43,941 nucleotides of DNA from Anaerolineae bacterium. Its GTDB lineage: Bacteria > Chloroflexota > Anaerolineae > Aggregatilineales > Phototrophicaceae. Position 1 is the first letter of the stretch, and every line of letters begins with the position of its first letter. The DNA lies in assembly GCA_016789005.1 (NCBI GenBank), contig JAEURA010000098.1:1-43941 (forward strand), written 5' to 3'. A model generated the notes under the pieces. It was given only the letters and a program-made list of their open reading frames with translations. It was not told the origin of the DNA and ran no database searches. The position numbers and the translations under genes are program-made. Positions 24,794 to 35,184 of this stretch are shown piece by piece.

Positions 24794-25306
24794 TCACCAA
24801 TCGCCCGCGTAACCCACATGAAAGGGATCGGCATTCTGTCGAAGGTACAGGTAGCGCAGTTCGATCAACTGCCGCTGATGCAGGAGGTCATGCGCCAGCC
24901 AAGCCATCAGCATGTCGCCGGCGCTCAGACCGCCGAACGGCGTCTCGATGCGCACGGTCCAGTCCGGGCTGCCCAGGGTCCGCAGCCAAGCAAGTGATTC
25001 TTCACGCGCCGCCAGAAAGCGGCTCAGGGACTCGCTCAGATCGCGCTGGTTGTAGCCGCGCGCCGTCACCCAACCCTGGGGGTCAATGTTCGGCGGCAGT
25101 CCTTCAACCTGATCGAGGATATGCTTGAGGCGGGTGCGAAAATCCTCGTGTTCTTCGTCGGCGAGATGGTTGATGACTTCGAGGATCGACCACGACTCCG
25201 GGTCTGGTTTCCAGCGCGCCTGATCAGGACCAATCCCGGCAGCCAGCAGGCGAAGAATCTCCGCCTGCTGGCTGAACTGGTCAATGCACTGCGCGAAATC
25301 GATCAT
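24794..25306 (-). CDS. DinB/YfiT-like four-helix metal protein
   Basis: A 170-residue DinB superfamily member. Helix 2 carries SWSILEVINHLADEEHEDF and helix 4 WLAHDLLHQRQLIELRYLYL; His residues in NHLADEEH and AHDLLHQ are the expected metal ligands. Proteins of this fold include thiol transferases (bacillithiol or mycothiol type) and stress-related enzymes. Which thiol or substrate is used cannot be deduced. The GGAGGG ribosome site lies 4-5 bases before the ATG at 25306. It may be co-transcribed with the methyltransferase 69 bases downstream. Confidence 0.9.
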   Translation of the reverse strand: MIDFAQCIDQFSQQAEILRLLAAGIGPDQARWKPDPESWSILEVINHLADEEHEDFRTRLKHILDQVEGLPPNIDPQGWVTARGYNQRDLSESLSRFLAAREESLAWLRTLGSPDWTVRIETPFGGLSAGDMLMAWLAHDLLHQRQLIELRYLYLRQNADPFHVGYAGDW

Positions 25307-25391
25307 GCCGCCCTCCTATCATCACCCGGTGACCAGTGTACCGAATAGTGGTGGGCATGTCATGATTCTGCGGGCGAGGCGACTTCAAGCC

Positions 25392-26372
25392 TCAGGTGCG
25401 CCAGACTTCTCCGTACAGCCGCAGCCAGTTTCCACCCATGATCTTCTGAACGTCGGCGGGGCTGTAGCCGCGCGCCAGCAGCCCGGCGGTCACGTTGGGC
25501 AGGTCCGCCGCCGTTGAAAAACCCTGTACCGGCGGGATGCTTTGCATGAAGGTGACGACATCCAGGGGCAAGCCGGAGAGCACCACCCGCACCACTTCCT
25601 CCGGCATCTCTTCCATAAAGTCAGGTCCGATGGCGACGTGATCGACGCCCACACGCTCCACCAGGAAGTCAATCGCGCCGACGTAGTCATCCACTTTCGC
25701 GGGCAGGTTCGGCGTCAGCATCGCCGGAAAAGAGAGCGCCCCGATGACCCCGCCGCGATCGGCACAGGCTTTGAGCGCCTCATCGGTCTTGTTGCGCGGG
25801 TGGGGGAACTGCGCGGCGGCGTTGGAATGGGTGATAGCGACAGGCTTTTCGGAGCGGTCGATGGCTTCCAGCGTGGTGCGCTGTCCGCAGTGCGAGAGAT
25901 CGATCAGTATGCCGAGGCGATTCATTTCCGCGACCACTTCCCTGCCAAACCCCGTCAACCCGCGATCTTCCGGCGCCTGGCAGCCAAAGCCGACCCGGTT
26001 TTCGAAGTTGTAGGTCAGCTGAATGATGCGCACGCCCAGCACATAATAGGCGCGCAGCAGGGAAAGCTTGTCGGAGATCGGGCTGGTATCCTGGAATCCC
26101 AGGATGTAACCGGTCTTGCCGGAGGCTTTGGCGGCGTGGATATCCTCCGTATTGCGAACGACCATGGCGATGCTGCTGTGCCTGTCCACCTGATGGTACA
26201 TCCTGCCGATCATGTCGAGCGTGTCTTCCGGATTGTGCCAGGCGGCGATGGTGGCGTTGACCGCCGTCGCGCCGCCCCGGTGAATCCGTTCGATGACGCC
26301 GTCGCTCATGAACCAGCTGGCGTTGAGTCCGTCGATGATGATGCTGTCACGGTGCAGATCTGCTGCTGTCAT
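25392..26372 (-). CDS. Peptidase M19 (membrane dipeptidase) family, atypical metal site
   Basis: A 326-residue TIM-barrel protein of the renal dipeptidase family. The ends of strands 5 and 6 are normal, with RLGILIDLSHCGQRTTLEAI and PVAITHSNAAAQFPHPRNKT carrying two zinc-ligand His residues. RVGVDHVAIGPDFMEEMPEE and MGGNWLRLYGEVW are also typical. Two expected features are absent. The first-strand HxD metal motif (DGHND in usual members) is replaced by IIIDGLNASW, and the bridging Glu is replaced by GYILGFQDTSP. It may belong to a subgroup with a mononuclear site, or be a non-peptidase. The start at 26372 has GGAG 8 bases upstream and is preferred over a GTG at 26384. Confidence 0.88.
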   Translation of the reverse strand: MTAADLHRDSIIIDGLNASWFMSDGVIERIHRGGATAVNATIAAWHNPEDTLDMIGRMYHQVDRHSSIAMVVRNTEDIHAAKASGKTGYILGFQDTSPISDKLSLLRAYYVLGVRIIQLTYNFENRVGFGCQAPEDRGLTGFGREVVAEMNRLGILIDLSHCGQRTTLEAIDRSEKPVAITHSNAAAQFPHPRNKTDEALKACADRGGVIGALSFPAMLTPNLPAKVDDYVGAIDFLVERVGVDHVAIGPDFMEEMPEEVVRVVLSGLPLDVVTFMQSIPPVQGFSTAADLPNVTAGLLARGYSPADVQKIMGGNWLRLYGEVWRT

Positions 26373-26403
26373 GGTCTGCTCCACCGGCTAAGCCTTGTCT
26401 CGT

Positions 26404-26480
26404 ATCTTCTCAACGGACGAGCCGCCGGCTCGCCCCTACGGGTTGGCGGTCGTAGGGGAGACCCGGCGGGTCTCCCGTTC
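26404..26480. repeat. Dispersed repeat, GCCGCCGGCTCGCCCCTAC family
   Basis: An intergenic block between tyrosine phenol-lyase and M19. It contains GAGCCGCCGGCTCGCCCCTA and then TCGTAGGGGAGACCCGGCGG. Bases 26418-26439 are identical to 38027-38048. It has internal inverted symmetry (GAGCCGCCGGCTC; GGAGACCCGGCGGGTCTCC), so it can fold as hairpins. Confidence 0.75.
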
Positions 26481-26503
26481 GTGGATTTCTTTCAAGATTC
26501 CGC

Positions 26504-27934
<1,431 letters not shown>

Positions 27935-27941
27935 TCACACG

Positions 27942-30506
27942 TCAATCTGGAGTCGTCCAAAAAGCAGAAACCTTATGGATGCCCGGCGCTGCCAGCAGGG
28001 GACTATCGACTGCATACGCCCGGTCGTCCATCAGGATAACCGTCCAAGCCATGCCGTTCAAGTCCGGCAGGATGATCTCCGCCTGCGCCCCAGGGGGAAC
28101 CCTGACGTTCAGGTCGAAGCGGTCGGCGCTCACCCGCCAATCGACGGCGATATCACCCTTTGGCGACGGAAAGACGCCACGCGCCCAGGGGAGATCGCCC
28201 GGATGCGGCGCGACCTGAAAGCGGGCGAAACCCGGCGCGAGCGGTTTCACGCCCAGCACCTCGCTGGAGAGATCGAAAGTCGGCGTGCCCGACCAGGCAT
28301 GGCACAGACTGGTCAGTTCGATGATCTGCCAGGACTCGCGGAAGGTGCGATCCCCGTCGGCGATCAGCGGACCCCAGCGCCGGCGGATGTTGTCGATCAT
28401 CGTGAGGTGCTGCCCGGCGGCGCAAAGCGCGCGGTGCAGGAAATGCATGGTGAACGGCTGCGCCAGGACGACATGCTGCGCTTCGTCGAACGGCACCGGG
28501 TCGGGCTGCGCCGCGCCGAAGCGGGTCAGCACCAGCCTCCGCTCGTCCAGGATCGTGCTGAAGATGCGTCCCCAGCGTTCGATGGGAGCGACACCATACG
28601 CCATCGCCGCCGCGTTCGTCTGCTGGCTGATGCGCCGGCTGAGCACGCCGCCGCGCCGCGCATCGACGTAGATCCCCCGCGTCTCATCCCACAGCAGAGC
28701 GTTGACGGCAGTGCTGACCGCCGCTCTCAGCCTTTCGAAGCGCGCGGCGTCGCGCGGCGCATCGACGATCCGCGCCAGTCGCGCAGCAGTGTTCAGCGCC
28801 GCCACGAACTGCGCGTTGAGCGCCGTCACCTGCCCCTGCTTGTCGATTTCCGCCCAATCGACGAAGACCCAGTGCGGCACATCGGTGAGCAGGTGTTCGG
28901 CATTCAGGTGACGTTCGAACCAGCCGATGGCTTTGACCACCGATGGATAGAGTTCATCAACGATGGACAGATCGCCGACGTAATCCAGATAGGCGTCAAT
29001 CGCCAGAATCCAGTACAGGCAGAAATCGGGGATGTTGGTGAAGCGCATGACAGAAAAATCACCGGGCGCAACCATCATGGTGATCCCATCCGGCTGCTGC
29101 GACCCGGCGACCTGGCGCAGCAGCTTCGCCGCCAGATGCGGGTCGCCAAAGGCGGCATAGTTGATCAGCGAATCGACGTAGGCGTCGAGCCACTGACGCT
29201 GCTCGCGCGAGGGGCAGTCCACATAGCCGTCGAGCATACAGTGGCGCAGCGTCGTCGCCCCAACCTGCCAGATGCGGTTGAGCGTCTCGTCGGAACAGGT
29301 GAACGAGCCGCGCCGCTGCACGGGGTAGGCGCTGAAGTTCAGCCGGACGGCATGCAGGCGAAGCGGGCGCTGACAGCCGCGCACGGTGACTTGCAGGTAG
29401 CGAAAACCGCTGAGTTCGAACGCCTCCCAGGTCTGCCGACCCTCGCGCAGGATCAGGCGGTGCGCCGGGAAAATGTCGAAGCCGGGGATGCCCCGGTGCA
29501 TGTGAACCCGTCCATCCTCATGCAGGCGTTCGCTGTAGGTGAAATCCAGGATCGCGCCTGCCGGACCTTCCACGTCGAACTGCAGGCGTCCCGGTTGGGT
29601 GCAGCCGAAATCGAACACCAGGCTGACGCTGTGCGTGTCCGTCGTGGTGATCACAACGCCTTCCCCGCGATTCGCGCTGCCGGAGTTTTCGACCCGGCAG
29701 TGACGCAGGTCGATGAGCGCCTCCTGCTGGAACAGCACGGCAATATCCGCCGAAGCAGCGTCCGACGGCGCGTTTTCAACCTCCGCCACGCGAATCAGCG
29801 CCTCCACCCGGCGCAGTTCTTCGGTCATCGGGGGGATGTCGGTCGGGATCATCACCGGAAACGGGACAATGTCTCCGGCGTAGTTGCGCCCCGGCACGCG
29901 CAGCGGCTCCGCCCATTCCCAGGTGGAGTCGTCGAAGTCGGCATCGGTCCATCCTTCAGGAGCCAGGCGCGCGTCGTAGATTTCGATGAACCCCAGGCTG
30001 CCCGATGGCACATCGCGCCGCCAGGCAGAAGAGTCCAGACAGCGCCAGTCTTCGCCGCTGTCCAGACGACTCACACCGTCGGCGGTGATCGCCTCTCCCT
30101 GAAAGAAGAACCCGCCGCAGCCGAAGGCGCGGACATGCTCCCAGGACGGCAGTTCGTACCAGGCGGTGTGCCGTCCATAGCTGTGCGCCAGCGCGGCGAT
30201 GACGTTGCGACCGGGACGAAGGTACGGCGTCAAATCATACGGATCGACGTACTGCCAGGCGGGATTGCAGCGCGCCGGACCCCGCCCGATGCGCTGACCG
30301 TTGACGAAGATCTGATAGCGTCCATCGGCAGAGACGGTCGCCGCCACCCTGGCGCTGCTGGTCAGCGCGCCCAGGTCGAAGACGCGCCGGAAATAGACGT
30401 AGCGGTTGGTCTCTTCCACCAGCCGGGGGCTGGCAGTGCTGAAGGGGATTTCTCCCAAGCCGCGCCGCCGCCAGATCCACTCGGCGCGCCGGTCGAATTT
30501 GTGCAT
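27942..30506 (-). CDS. GH78-type alpha-L-rhamnosidase
   Basis: An 854-residue multidomain glycoside hydrolase. The N-terminal half is beta-rich: YVYFRRVFDLGALTSSARVA and DGRYQIFVNGQRIGRGPARC (rhamnosidase N), and NVIAALAHSYGRHTAWYELP. The (alpha/alpha)6 barrel starts around residue 420 with TLRHCMLDGYVDCPSREQRQ, a variant of the GH78 DCPxRE signature. It continues through LYWILAIDAYLDYVGDLSIV and FRESWQIIELTSLCHAWSGT, and a C-terminal beta domain ends the protein. There is no signal peptide, so it should act in the cytoplasm on rhamnosides brought in by the transporter encoded just upstream. It releases terminal rhamnose from rhamnogalacturonan or plant glycosides. The precise aglycone is unknown. 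The start has GGAG 9 bases upstream. Confidence 0.88.
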   Translation of the reverse strand: MHKFDRRAEWIWRRRGLGEIPFSTASPRLVEETNRYVYFRRVFDLGALTSSARVAATVSADGRYQIFVNGQRIGRGPARCNPAWQYVDPYDLTPYLRPGRNVIAALAHSYGRHTAWYELPSWEHVRAFGCGGFFFQGEAITADGVSRLDSGEDWRCLDSSAWRRDVPSGSLGFIEIYDARLAPEGWTDADFDDSTWEWAEPLRVPGRNYAGDIVPFPVMIPTDIPPMTEELRRVEALIRVAEVENAPSDAASADIAVLFQQEALIDLRHCRVENSGSANRGEGVVITTTDTHSVSLVFDFGCTQPGRLQFDVEGPAGAILDFTYSERLHEDGRVHMHRGIPGFDIFPAHRLILREGRQTWEAFELSGFRYLQVTVRGCQRPLRLHAVRLNFSAYPVQRRGSFTCSDETLNRIWQVGATTLRHCMLDGYVDCPSREQRQWLDAYVDSLINYAAFGDPHLAAKLLRQVAGSQQPDGITMMVAPGDFSVMRFTNIPDFCLYWILAIDAYLDYVGDLSIVDELYPSVVKAIGWFERHLNAEHLLTDVPHWVFVDWAEIDKQGQVTALNAQFVAALNTAARLARIVDAPRDAARFERLRAAVSTAVNALLWDETRGIYVDARRGGVLSRRISQQTNAAAMAYGVAPIERWGRIFSTILDERRLVLTRFGAAQPDPVPFDEAQHVVLAQPFTMHFLHRALCAAGQHLTMIDNIRRRWGPLIADGDRTFRESWQIIELTSLCHAWSGTPTFDLSSEVLGVKPLAPGFARFQVAPHPGDLPWARGVFPSPKGDIAVDWRVSADRFDLNVRVPPGAQAEIILPDLNGMAWTVILMDDRAYAVDSPLLAAPGIHKVSAFWTTPD

Positions 30507-30527
30507 AGAGACGTTCTCCAGCCGGCA

Positions 30528-31355
30528 TCAGCCCTTGATGGCTCCGGCGGTCAGCCCGGCGATGAAAGTGCGCATGCTGACCAGGAACAGCAGCACCAGC
30601 GGGATCGAACTGATCACCGACGCCGCCATACCCTGCCCCGGTTCGGGAATGCCGCGACCCAGATAGAAGACCACCAGTTTGAGGGCAACCGTCTGAAGCT
30701 CCGGGTCGGAAAGCACCAGGCTGGGCCAGATGTAGTCGTTCCACAGCAGCCAGATCAGAAACACGCCGATGGCGCTCATGATCGGGCGAGCCAGGGGCAG
30801 CCCCAGGTGAATGTACATCTGGAAGAAGCCCGCCCCATCGATCTGGGCAGATTCAAAGAGTTCTTTGGAAAGCGTGTAGAAAAACGTGTAGAAGACCAGG
30901 ATGGCGAAGCTCTGGCTGGCAGCGTAGGGCAGGATGACCGCCCAGCGGGTGTTGAGCAGACCGAAATCGACGATCAGCATGAAGAGGGGGACGAGGATCA
31001 CCGTCGAGGGGATCGCCAGCACCGCCAGCACGAAATAGAACAGCACCTTGCGCCCTGGAAAGCTGAACCGCGCCAGCGAAAAAGCGGTCAGCGAGGCGAA
31101 CAGCAGGATCGCCGCTACGCCGACGCCGATGATGATCGTGTTGTTGAGGTAGGTGGAGGACATGAACGACCACGCAACTTCGTAGTTGGCGAAGTTGAAG
31201 GGCAGCGTCGGCAGGAGCGGCTGCTGCCCGTACTGGAAGAAGTCCTTGCCGGAAATCGACAGCATGACGAAGACCGGGAAGAAGGTCGGCAGTGCGATCA
31301 GCAGCAGGACGAGGTGGAGCGGCAGGTCTCTGTTGAAGATCTTGAGTTTGGGCAC
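30528..31355 (-). CDS. Sugar ABC transporter permease, MalG/CUT1 type
   Basis: A 275-residue inner-membrane permease with six predicted helices, e.g. LPLHLVLLLIALPTFFPVFV, NNTIIIGVGVAAILLFASL and VLFYFVLAVLAIPSTVILVP. The EAA loop that contacts the ATPase is near residue 190: FFQMYIHLGLPLARPIMSAI. It starts with GTG at 31355, supported by an excellent AGGAGG ribosome site 7 bases upstream. It pairs with the permease gene just upstream (14 bases between stop and start). No ATPase gene is in the operon, as is common for CUT1 systems that share a general MsmX-like ATPase. Confidence 0.94.
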   Translation of the reverse strand: MPKLKIFNRDLPLHLVLLLIALPTFFPVFVMLSISGKDFFQYGQQPLLPTLPFNFANYEVAWSFMSSTYLNNTIIIGVGVAAILLFASLTAFSLARFSFPGRKVLFYFVLAVLAIPSTVILVPLFMLIVDFGLLNTRWAVILPYAASQSFAILVFYTFFYTLSKELFESAQIDGAGFFQMYIHLGLPLARPIMSAIGVFLIWLLWNDYIWPSLVLSDPELQTVALKLVVFYLGRGIPEPGQGMAASVISSIPLVLLFLVSMRTFIAGLTAGAIKG

Positions 31356-31369
31356 GCTCAGCCTCCTGT

Positions 31370-32314
31370 CTATATCACATCGTCGCGAGTTCGGGTCAGG
31401 CGAAGCTGAAGCAGCGTGATGACCAGCACGATCAGGAAGAGAATCGTGCCAATTGCCGATCCATAGCCCAGGTCGAAGTCGCGGTTGATGGCGTAGTACA
31501 TGCGCAGACCGGGGACCATGCTGGCGAAACCGGGTCCGCCGTTGGTCATGATCATCGGAAGTTCAAAGCTGCGCATCCAGTAGATCAGGGTGAGCAGCAC
31601 CAGCAGGCGCATCTGTGGGCGAAGGAGCGGCAGTTCGATGCTGTAGAAGCGGCGCAGGCTGGTCGCGCCATCGACCACCGAGGCGTCCAGCACTTCCTGC
31701 GAGATGTCCTGCAAACCGGCGTAGTAGATCAGAAAGTTGATGCCCGCCACCCAGGGGAAGTTGGTGAACGCCAGCGCCCACATCACGACATCGCGGTCGC
31801 CCAGCCAGCTGCGCGTCAGATCGCCCAGTCCAACGGCGCTCAGCAGGATATTCAGCCCACCGTCCGCTGAATACATCCAGCGCCAGACCAGAATCGACGC
31901 CACCGCCGGGACGACGATGGGGATGACGAAGACGATGCGCCACCAGTACTGCGCCGACATGTTCTTCACCCGGAAGATCAGCGCCGCCACCAGGAGCGGC
32001 AGGGTGGTGACGACGACGACGTTGAAGACCGCCAGAAAGATCAGATTTCTGAACGATTGGATCAGGCGAACGTCGTTGAACAGGCGCTCGTAGTTGTCCA
32101 GCCCCACCCACTGCGCGCCGCGCACATCGACATACTGGAAGGAAGTCAGAAAGCCCTTGATGGCGGGGTAGTAGAAGAAGACCAGCAGCATCACGACGGT
32201 GGGCAGCACCATCAGGTAAAGCGGGGCGAAATGGCGCAGCCGCGCCCAGTTCACGCCGCGCCGACTGCCTGCCTTCGGAAGGATTCCAGAAAATGCGCTG
32301 TTTGAAGACATCAT
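31370..32314 (-). CDS. Sugar ABC transporter permease, MalF/UgpA type
   Basis: A 314-residue integral membrane protein with six helices, including FAPLYLMVLPTVVMLLVFFY, IFLAVFNVVVVTTLPLLVAA and IVFVIPIVVPAVASILVW. The EAA loop is at about residues 205-235 (LDASVVDGATSLRRFYSIEL, then PLLRPQM). It forms the channel with the following MalG-type permease. Two adjacent ATGs (32314, 32311) are possible. Located between the binding-protein gene and the second permease, it is part of the same transcript. Confidence 0.94.
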   Translation of the reverse strand: MMSSNSAFSGILPKAGSRRGVNWARLRHFAPLYLMVLPTVVMLLVFFYYPAIKGFLTSFQYVDVRGAQWVGLDNYERLFNDVRLIQSFRNLIFLAVFNVVVVTTLPLLVAALIFRVKNMSAQYWWRIVFVIPIVVPAVASILVWRWMYSADGGLNILLSAVGLGDLTRSWLGDRDVVMWALAFTNFPWVAGINFLIYYAGLQDISQEVLDASVVDGATSLRRFYSIELPLLRPQMRLLVLLTLIYWMRSFELPMIMTNGGPGFASMVPGLRMYYAINRDFDLGYGSAIGTILFLIVLVITLLQLRLTRTRDDVI

Positions 32315-32414
32315 TCGCCCAAACGAGTATTTTGGACAGGATCATGAAGAGGATGCGGCTCAACCAACCGCATCCTCAAGCCTTGCTGCTCACATCAGCG
32401 AGCATCCGGCGGCG

Positions 32415-33941
32415 TTATTCCCAGGAATCCGCGTCCCATTCCGGGTGCGCGCGAATCGCCCGCTCCACCGCGTCATCGAGCAGCGGCTGGAATTCGGTGA
32501 AGACCTCTTCAATGGTCATGCTGCCGCCCATATATTCAACGAACAACCGCGACCATTCAGCATCGATAGCGCGATCAAAAGTTGCCCAGTTCAGCGACGC
32601 CACGCCATTTTCGAAGGCGCCTGGCTCGAAGAAGCCGCGCATACGCACGACCATCGCCGGGTCGGTGTATACCTGGTCGATGGGCGTCCCTGGTTCGTAA
32701 CAGGGGATCGGCTGCTGGCTGCACCACATGTCGAGCTGCGCCGGCGCGGTCACGTACTGGATCAGGTCGCGCGCCATCGCAAATTTCTCCGGGCTGCGAT
32801 CAACGGTAGTCGTCGGGATGAAGAAGTAGACGCTGCCGCTGCCCGCCTGCCCCAGGTTGCCCACTCGGCGTGGTGCGATGTCATTGCCGAATTCACTGTC
32901 GGCAGGAGTGACCGGCGGCTGATAGAACGTGCCCCACTCGAAGGTGATGTTCGGGTTTCTGGCGATCTGGCCCAGCCACAGGTTCATCGTATTGATGACG
33001 CCGACCTCGCCCTGAGCGAACAGGTCCACGTCCGGCGGGGGCGCCAGGAAGTCTTCCTGCCAGTACTGCGACCATTCCTTCATCAGCTCCCAGGTCTCCA
33101 CCAGACGCGGGTCTTCCAGGGTCAGTTTGCCGGTGGCGACGCAGTAGACGACTTCCTTGTCGTTGAGCTGATCAAACGGCTCTTCGATGTCGCACTGTTC
33201 GATCACGTCCGCCATCAGCTGCTCGCGAATAGTCCATTCCGACCAGTTCCAGACCCAGCCCAGCGGTCCCGCCGTCGGCATCAGGAAGGGGGTATAGCCC
33301 GCATCCTTCAGCTTCTGCTGAACCTCCAGAAATTCGCCCCAGGTCTGCGGCGGTTCGACGCCCACTTCGTCGAACATCGTCTTGTTGTAGGCATAAGTGG
33401 TCACGCCGGAATCGCCGGAAAGGGTGAAACCGATCACGCGGTTGCCGCCGTCGGACGACACGGTCTGGTTCAGCACCAACCCCCCCAGTGGGAAATCTTC
33501 AAGCCAGGTGGCGTTGTCGCTGTAAGGATTCGCCTGCTGCAGGTCATCGCCGAAGTTGTACAGCAGATCGGCGGCGTTGTAGACATCGGGACCGGGGAAG
33601 TAGATCATCACCGCGTCGGGCAGCGTGCCTGCCAGCAGGTTGGTGTTGATCCAGGTGAAGCGTTCCGAGACGTTCGTCCCGCCGATGTAGTCGTACTTAA
33701 GCTCGACGTTCGGGTACATCGCCTGCCACTGCTGGAACAGATTGTGGACGACGGTGACATCCGGGCGGTCGGGAGCCTGGTCGATCTGCCCCCAGACGGC
33801 GACGCGCAGTTCGCCGGCGAAATCCGCCCCATGCGCCGGGGTGTCCTGGGACGACACGCCTGCCACCGAGAGCATCAGCGACAGGATGAGGACCGAGAGT
33901 GTCAGAAAGAGTCTGGGGGATAGCAGATGCGGCTTTCTCAT
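32415..33941 (-). CDS. Extracellular sugar-binding protein of the CUT1 transporter
   Basis: A 508-residue periplasmic or surface-attached binding protein. A Sec signal peptide is at the N-terminus (RLFLTLSVLILSLMLSVAGV), without a lipobox Cys. The mature protein has the two-lobe solute-binding pattern of the family 1 group: DQAPDRPDVTVVHNLFQQWQ, GTLPDAVMIYFPGPDVYNAA, GVTTYAYNKTMFDEVGVEPP and TWGEFLEVQQKLKDAGYTPF, and near the end NLGQAGSGSVYFFIPTTTVD. It is the first gene of an operon with two permeases and a GH78 rhamnosidase, so a rhamnose-containing oligosaccharide is the likely ligand (inferred). The ribosome site GAGGAG is 8 bases before the ATG at 33941. Confidence 0.93.
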   Translation of the reverse strand: MRKPHLLSPRLFLTLSVLILSLMLSVAGVSSQDTPAHGADFAGELRVAVWGQIDQAPDRPDVTVVHNLFQQWQAMYPNVELKYDYIGGTNVSERFTWINTNLLAGTLPDAVMIYFPGPDVYNAADLLYNFGDDLQQANPYSDNATWLEDFPLGGLVLNQTVSSDGGNRVIGFTLSGDSGVTTYAYNKTMFDEVGVEPPQTWGEFLEVQQKLKDAGYTPFLMPTAGPLGWVWNWSEWTIREQLMADVIEQCDIEEPFDQLNDKEVVYCVATGKLTLEDPRLVETWELMKEWSQYWQEDFLAPPPDVDLFAQGEVGVINTMNLWLGQIARNPNITFEWGTFYQPPVTPADSEFGNDIAPRRVGNLGQAGSGSVYFFIPTTTVDRSPEKFAMARDLIQYVTAPAQLDMWCSQQPIPCYEPGTPIDQVYTDPAMVVRMRGFFEPGAFENGVASLNWATFDRAIDAEWSRLFVEYMGGSMTIEEVFTEFQPLLDDAVERAIRAHPEWDADSWE

Positions 33942-34069
33942 TTTGAAATCTCCTCAAGAGTTTTCCAGGGGCAGCAGTTGACGTGCAGCAAAAGTCGAAT
34001 ACGTCGATCCCTTCTTCGCGGAACCGCGAACACCCTTCGAACAGCGCAGCAGGGTCAAACTTTTCTTGA

Positions 34070-34099
34070 AGTGTACGCCACGAATTTACCTGTTGTCAA
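34070..34099 (-). promoter_or_regulatory. Promoter of the rhamnoside transport operon
   Basis: On the minus strand TTGACA (34099-34094) is followed after 18 bases by TACACT (34075-34070). It reads toward the binding-protein gene at 33941 with a leader of about 120 bases. It lies only 25 bases from the divergent promoter of the DeoR gene, so one operator could control both. Leader bases 33942-34063 contain no further recognised element. Confidence 0.6.
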
Positions 34100-34124
34100 C
34101 GATTTCTGGAAAAACGAAGGCTCA

Positions 34125-34153
34125 TTGACACTGAAAAGAAATCTCAATACAAT
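34125..34153 (+). promoter_or_regulatory. Near-consensus sigma-70 promoter of the DeoR gene
   Basis: TTGACA (34125-34130), a 17-base spacer and TACAAT (34148-34153) make an almost perfect sigma-70 promoter. It would start near 34160 and leave a leader of about 140 bases before the ATG at 34302. The AT-rich region contrasts with the GC-rich surroundings. Confidence 0.7.
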
Positions 34154-34169
34154 GAATTCACTTACGAAT

Positions 34170-34207
34170 GAAAGTTAGTGTTTGTTTTTGGCTTTTTTGG
34201 AACTTTC
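34170..34207. promoter_or_regulatory. Inverted repeat, candidate DeoR operator
   Basis: GAAAGTT (34170-34176) and AACTTTC (34201-34207) are inverted and separated by a T-rich 24-base spacer. They lie at or just downstream of the probable transcription start of the DeoR gene. DeoR-family proteins commonly bind such A/T-rich half-sites, and further GAAA-containing elements lie nearby. Autoregulation is plausible but inferred. Confidence 0.4.
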
Positions 34208-34301
34208 ACATTGAAAGACCTGCATGAATCTGCCGCGCCCGATGTATGATTCTGTGAGCAACCCCACAATGTCGTGAGCGTGCGAAAGGCAGCACTTCCA
34301 C

Positions 34302-35102
34302 ATGGCTGTATACATCAGGCTGATGAATCAGCGCCGTGAACAAATCGTCAACATCCTCAGCGAGCGGGAACGGGTCACCGTGAACGAGCTGAGCGAAATG
34401 CTGAACGTCTCTTCGGTCACGGTGCGCGGCGATCTGAACTTCCTCGCCGAAGAGGGGCGGGTCGTGCGCGTGCACGGCGGCGCGGCGCTCGCCAAGCCGA
34501 GCATGCGGCAGGAGATGACCTTTGCCTCGCGCCAGCGTCACCGGGCGGCAGAAAAGCACGCCGTAGCGCGGCTGGCGGCGACCCTGGTCAAACCCATCGA
34601 CTCGATCCTGCTGGATTCAAGCACGACGGCGCTGGCGGTCGGTCAGGCAGTGAAGTCGTCGCCGACGATCAGCAACGTCACAGTGCTGACCACCGGCTTG
34701 TGGACGGCGGTCGCCATCATGGATTCGCCGAACATCCACACCATCATGGCGGGGGGCAGCCTGGGCAGCACCTCAGGATCGGTCAGCGGACCGATCACAC
34801 GCGAGATGCTGGGGCGCTACAACATCAACAAGGCATTCGTCGGCGCGCTGGGGCTGACCCTGGAAGACGGTCTGAGCGGCAACGATCCGCTGGAGATCGA
34901 ACTGAGGCAGTATATCGTCGAGAACGCCAAAGAGGTGATCGCCGTGGTCGATGGCAGCAAGTTCGGGCAAACCGGGCTTGCCTCTTTCGCCCGCATCGAG
35001 CAGCTGAATTACGTCGTTACTGACAGCAGCGCGCCGGCGGAGATGGTCGAGGCGCTGCGCGAGCGCGGCGTGCAGGTCATGGTGGCAGCGGTCGAGTTCT
35101 GA
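34302..35102 (+). CDS. DeoR-family transcriptional regulator
   Basis: A 266-residue regulator. The N-terminal winged helix reads MNQRREQIVNILSERERVTV then NELSEMLNVSSVTVRGDLNF, and the DeoR wing EEGRVVRVHGGAAL follows. The C-terminal sugar-phosphate-sensing domain has DSILLDSSTTALAVGQAV, VLTTGLWTAVAIMDSPNI, IMAGGSLGSTSGSVSGP and VIAVVDGSKFGQTGLASFA. It should repress the divergent transporter/rhamnosidase operon and be released by a sugar phosphate. ATGs at 34302 and 34323 both have weak ribosome sites, so the first 7 residues are uncertain. It is transcribed away from the operon across a 360-base region with back-to-back promoters. Confidence 0.94.
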   Translation: MAVYIRLMNQRREQIVNILSERERVTVNELSEMLNVSSVTVRGDLNFLAEEGRVVRVHGGAALAKPSMRQEMTFASRQRHRAAEKHAVARLAATLVKPIDSILLDSSTTALAVGQAVKSSPTISNVTVLTTGLWTAVAIMDSPNIHTIMAGGSLGSTSGSVSGPITREMLGRYNINKAFVGALGLTLEDGLSGNDPLEIELRQYIVENAKEVIAVVDGSKFGQTGLASFARIEQLNYVVTDSSAPAEMVEALRERGVQVMVAAVEF

Positions 35103-35184
35103 ACGCAGCGCCGATCCCATCCACGACCTGGCTCCGTCTTCTCGCGGCTTACATACTTTTTTGGGCAGAAACGGAGTTTAGAGC

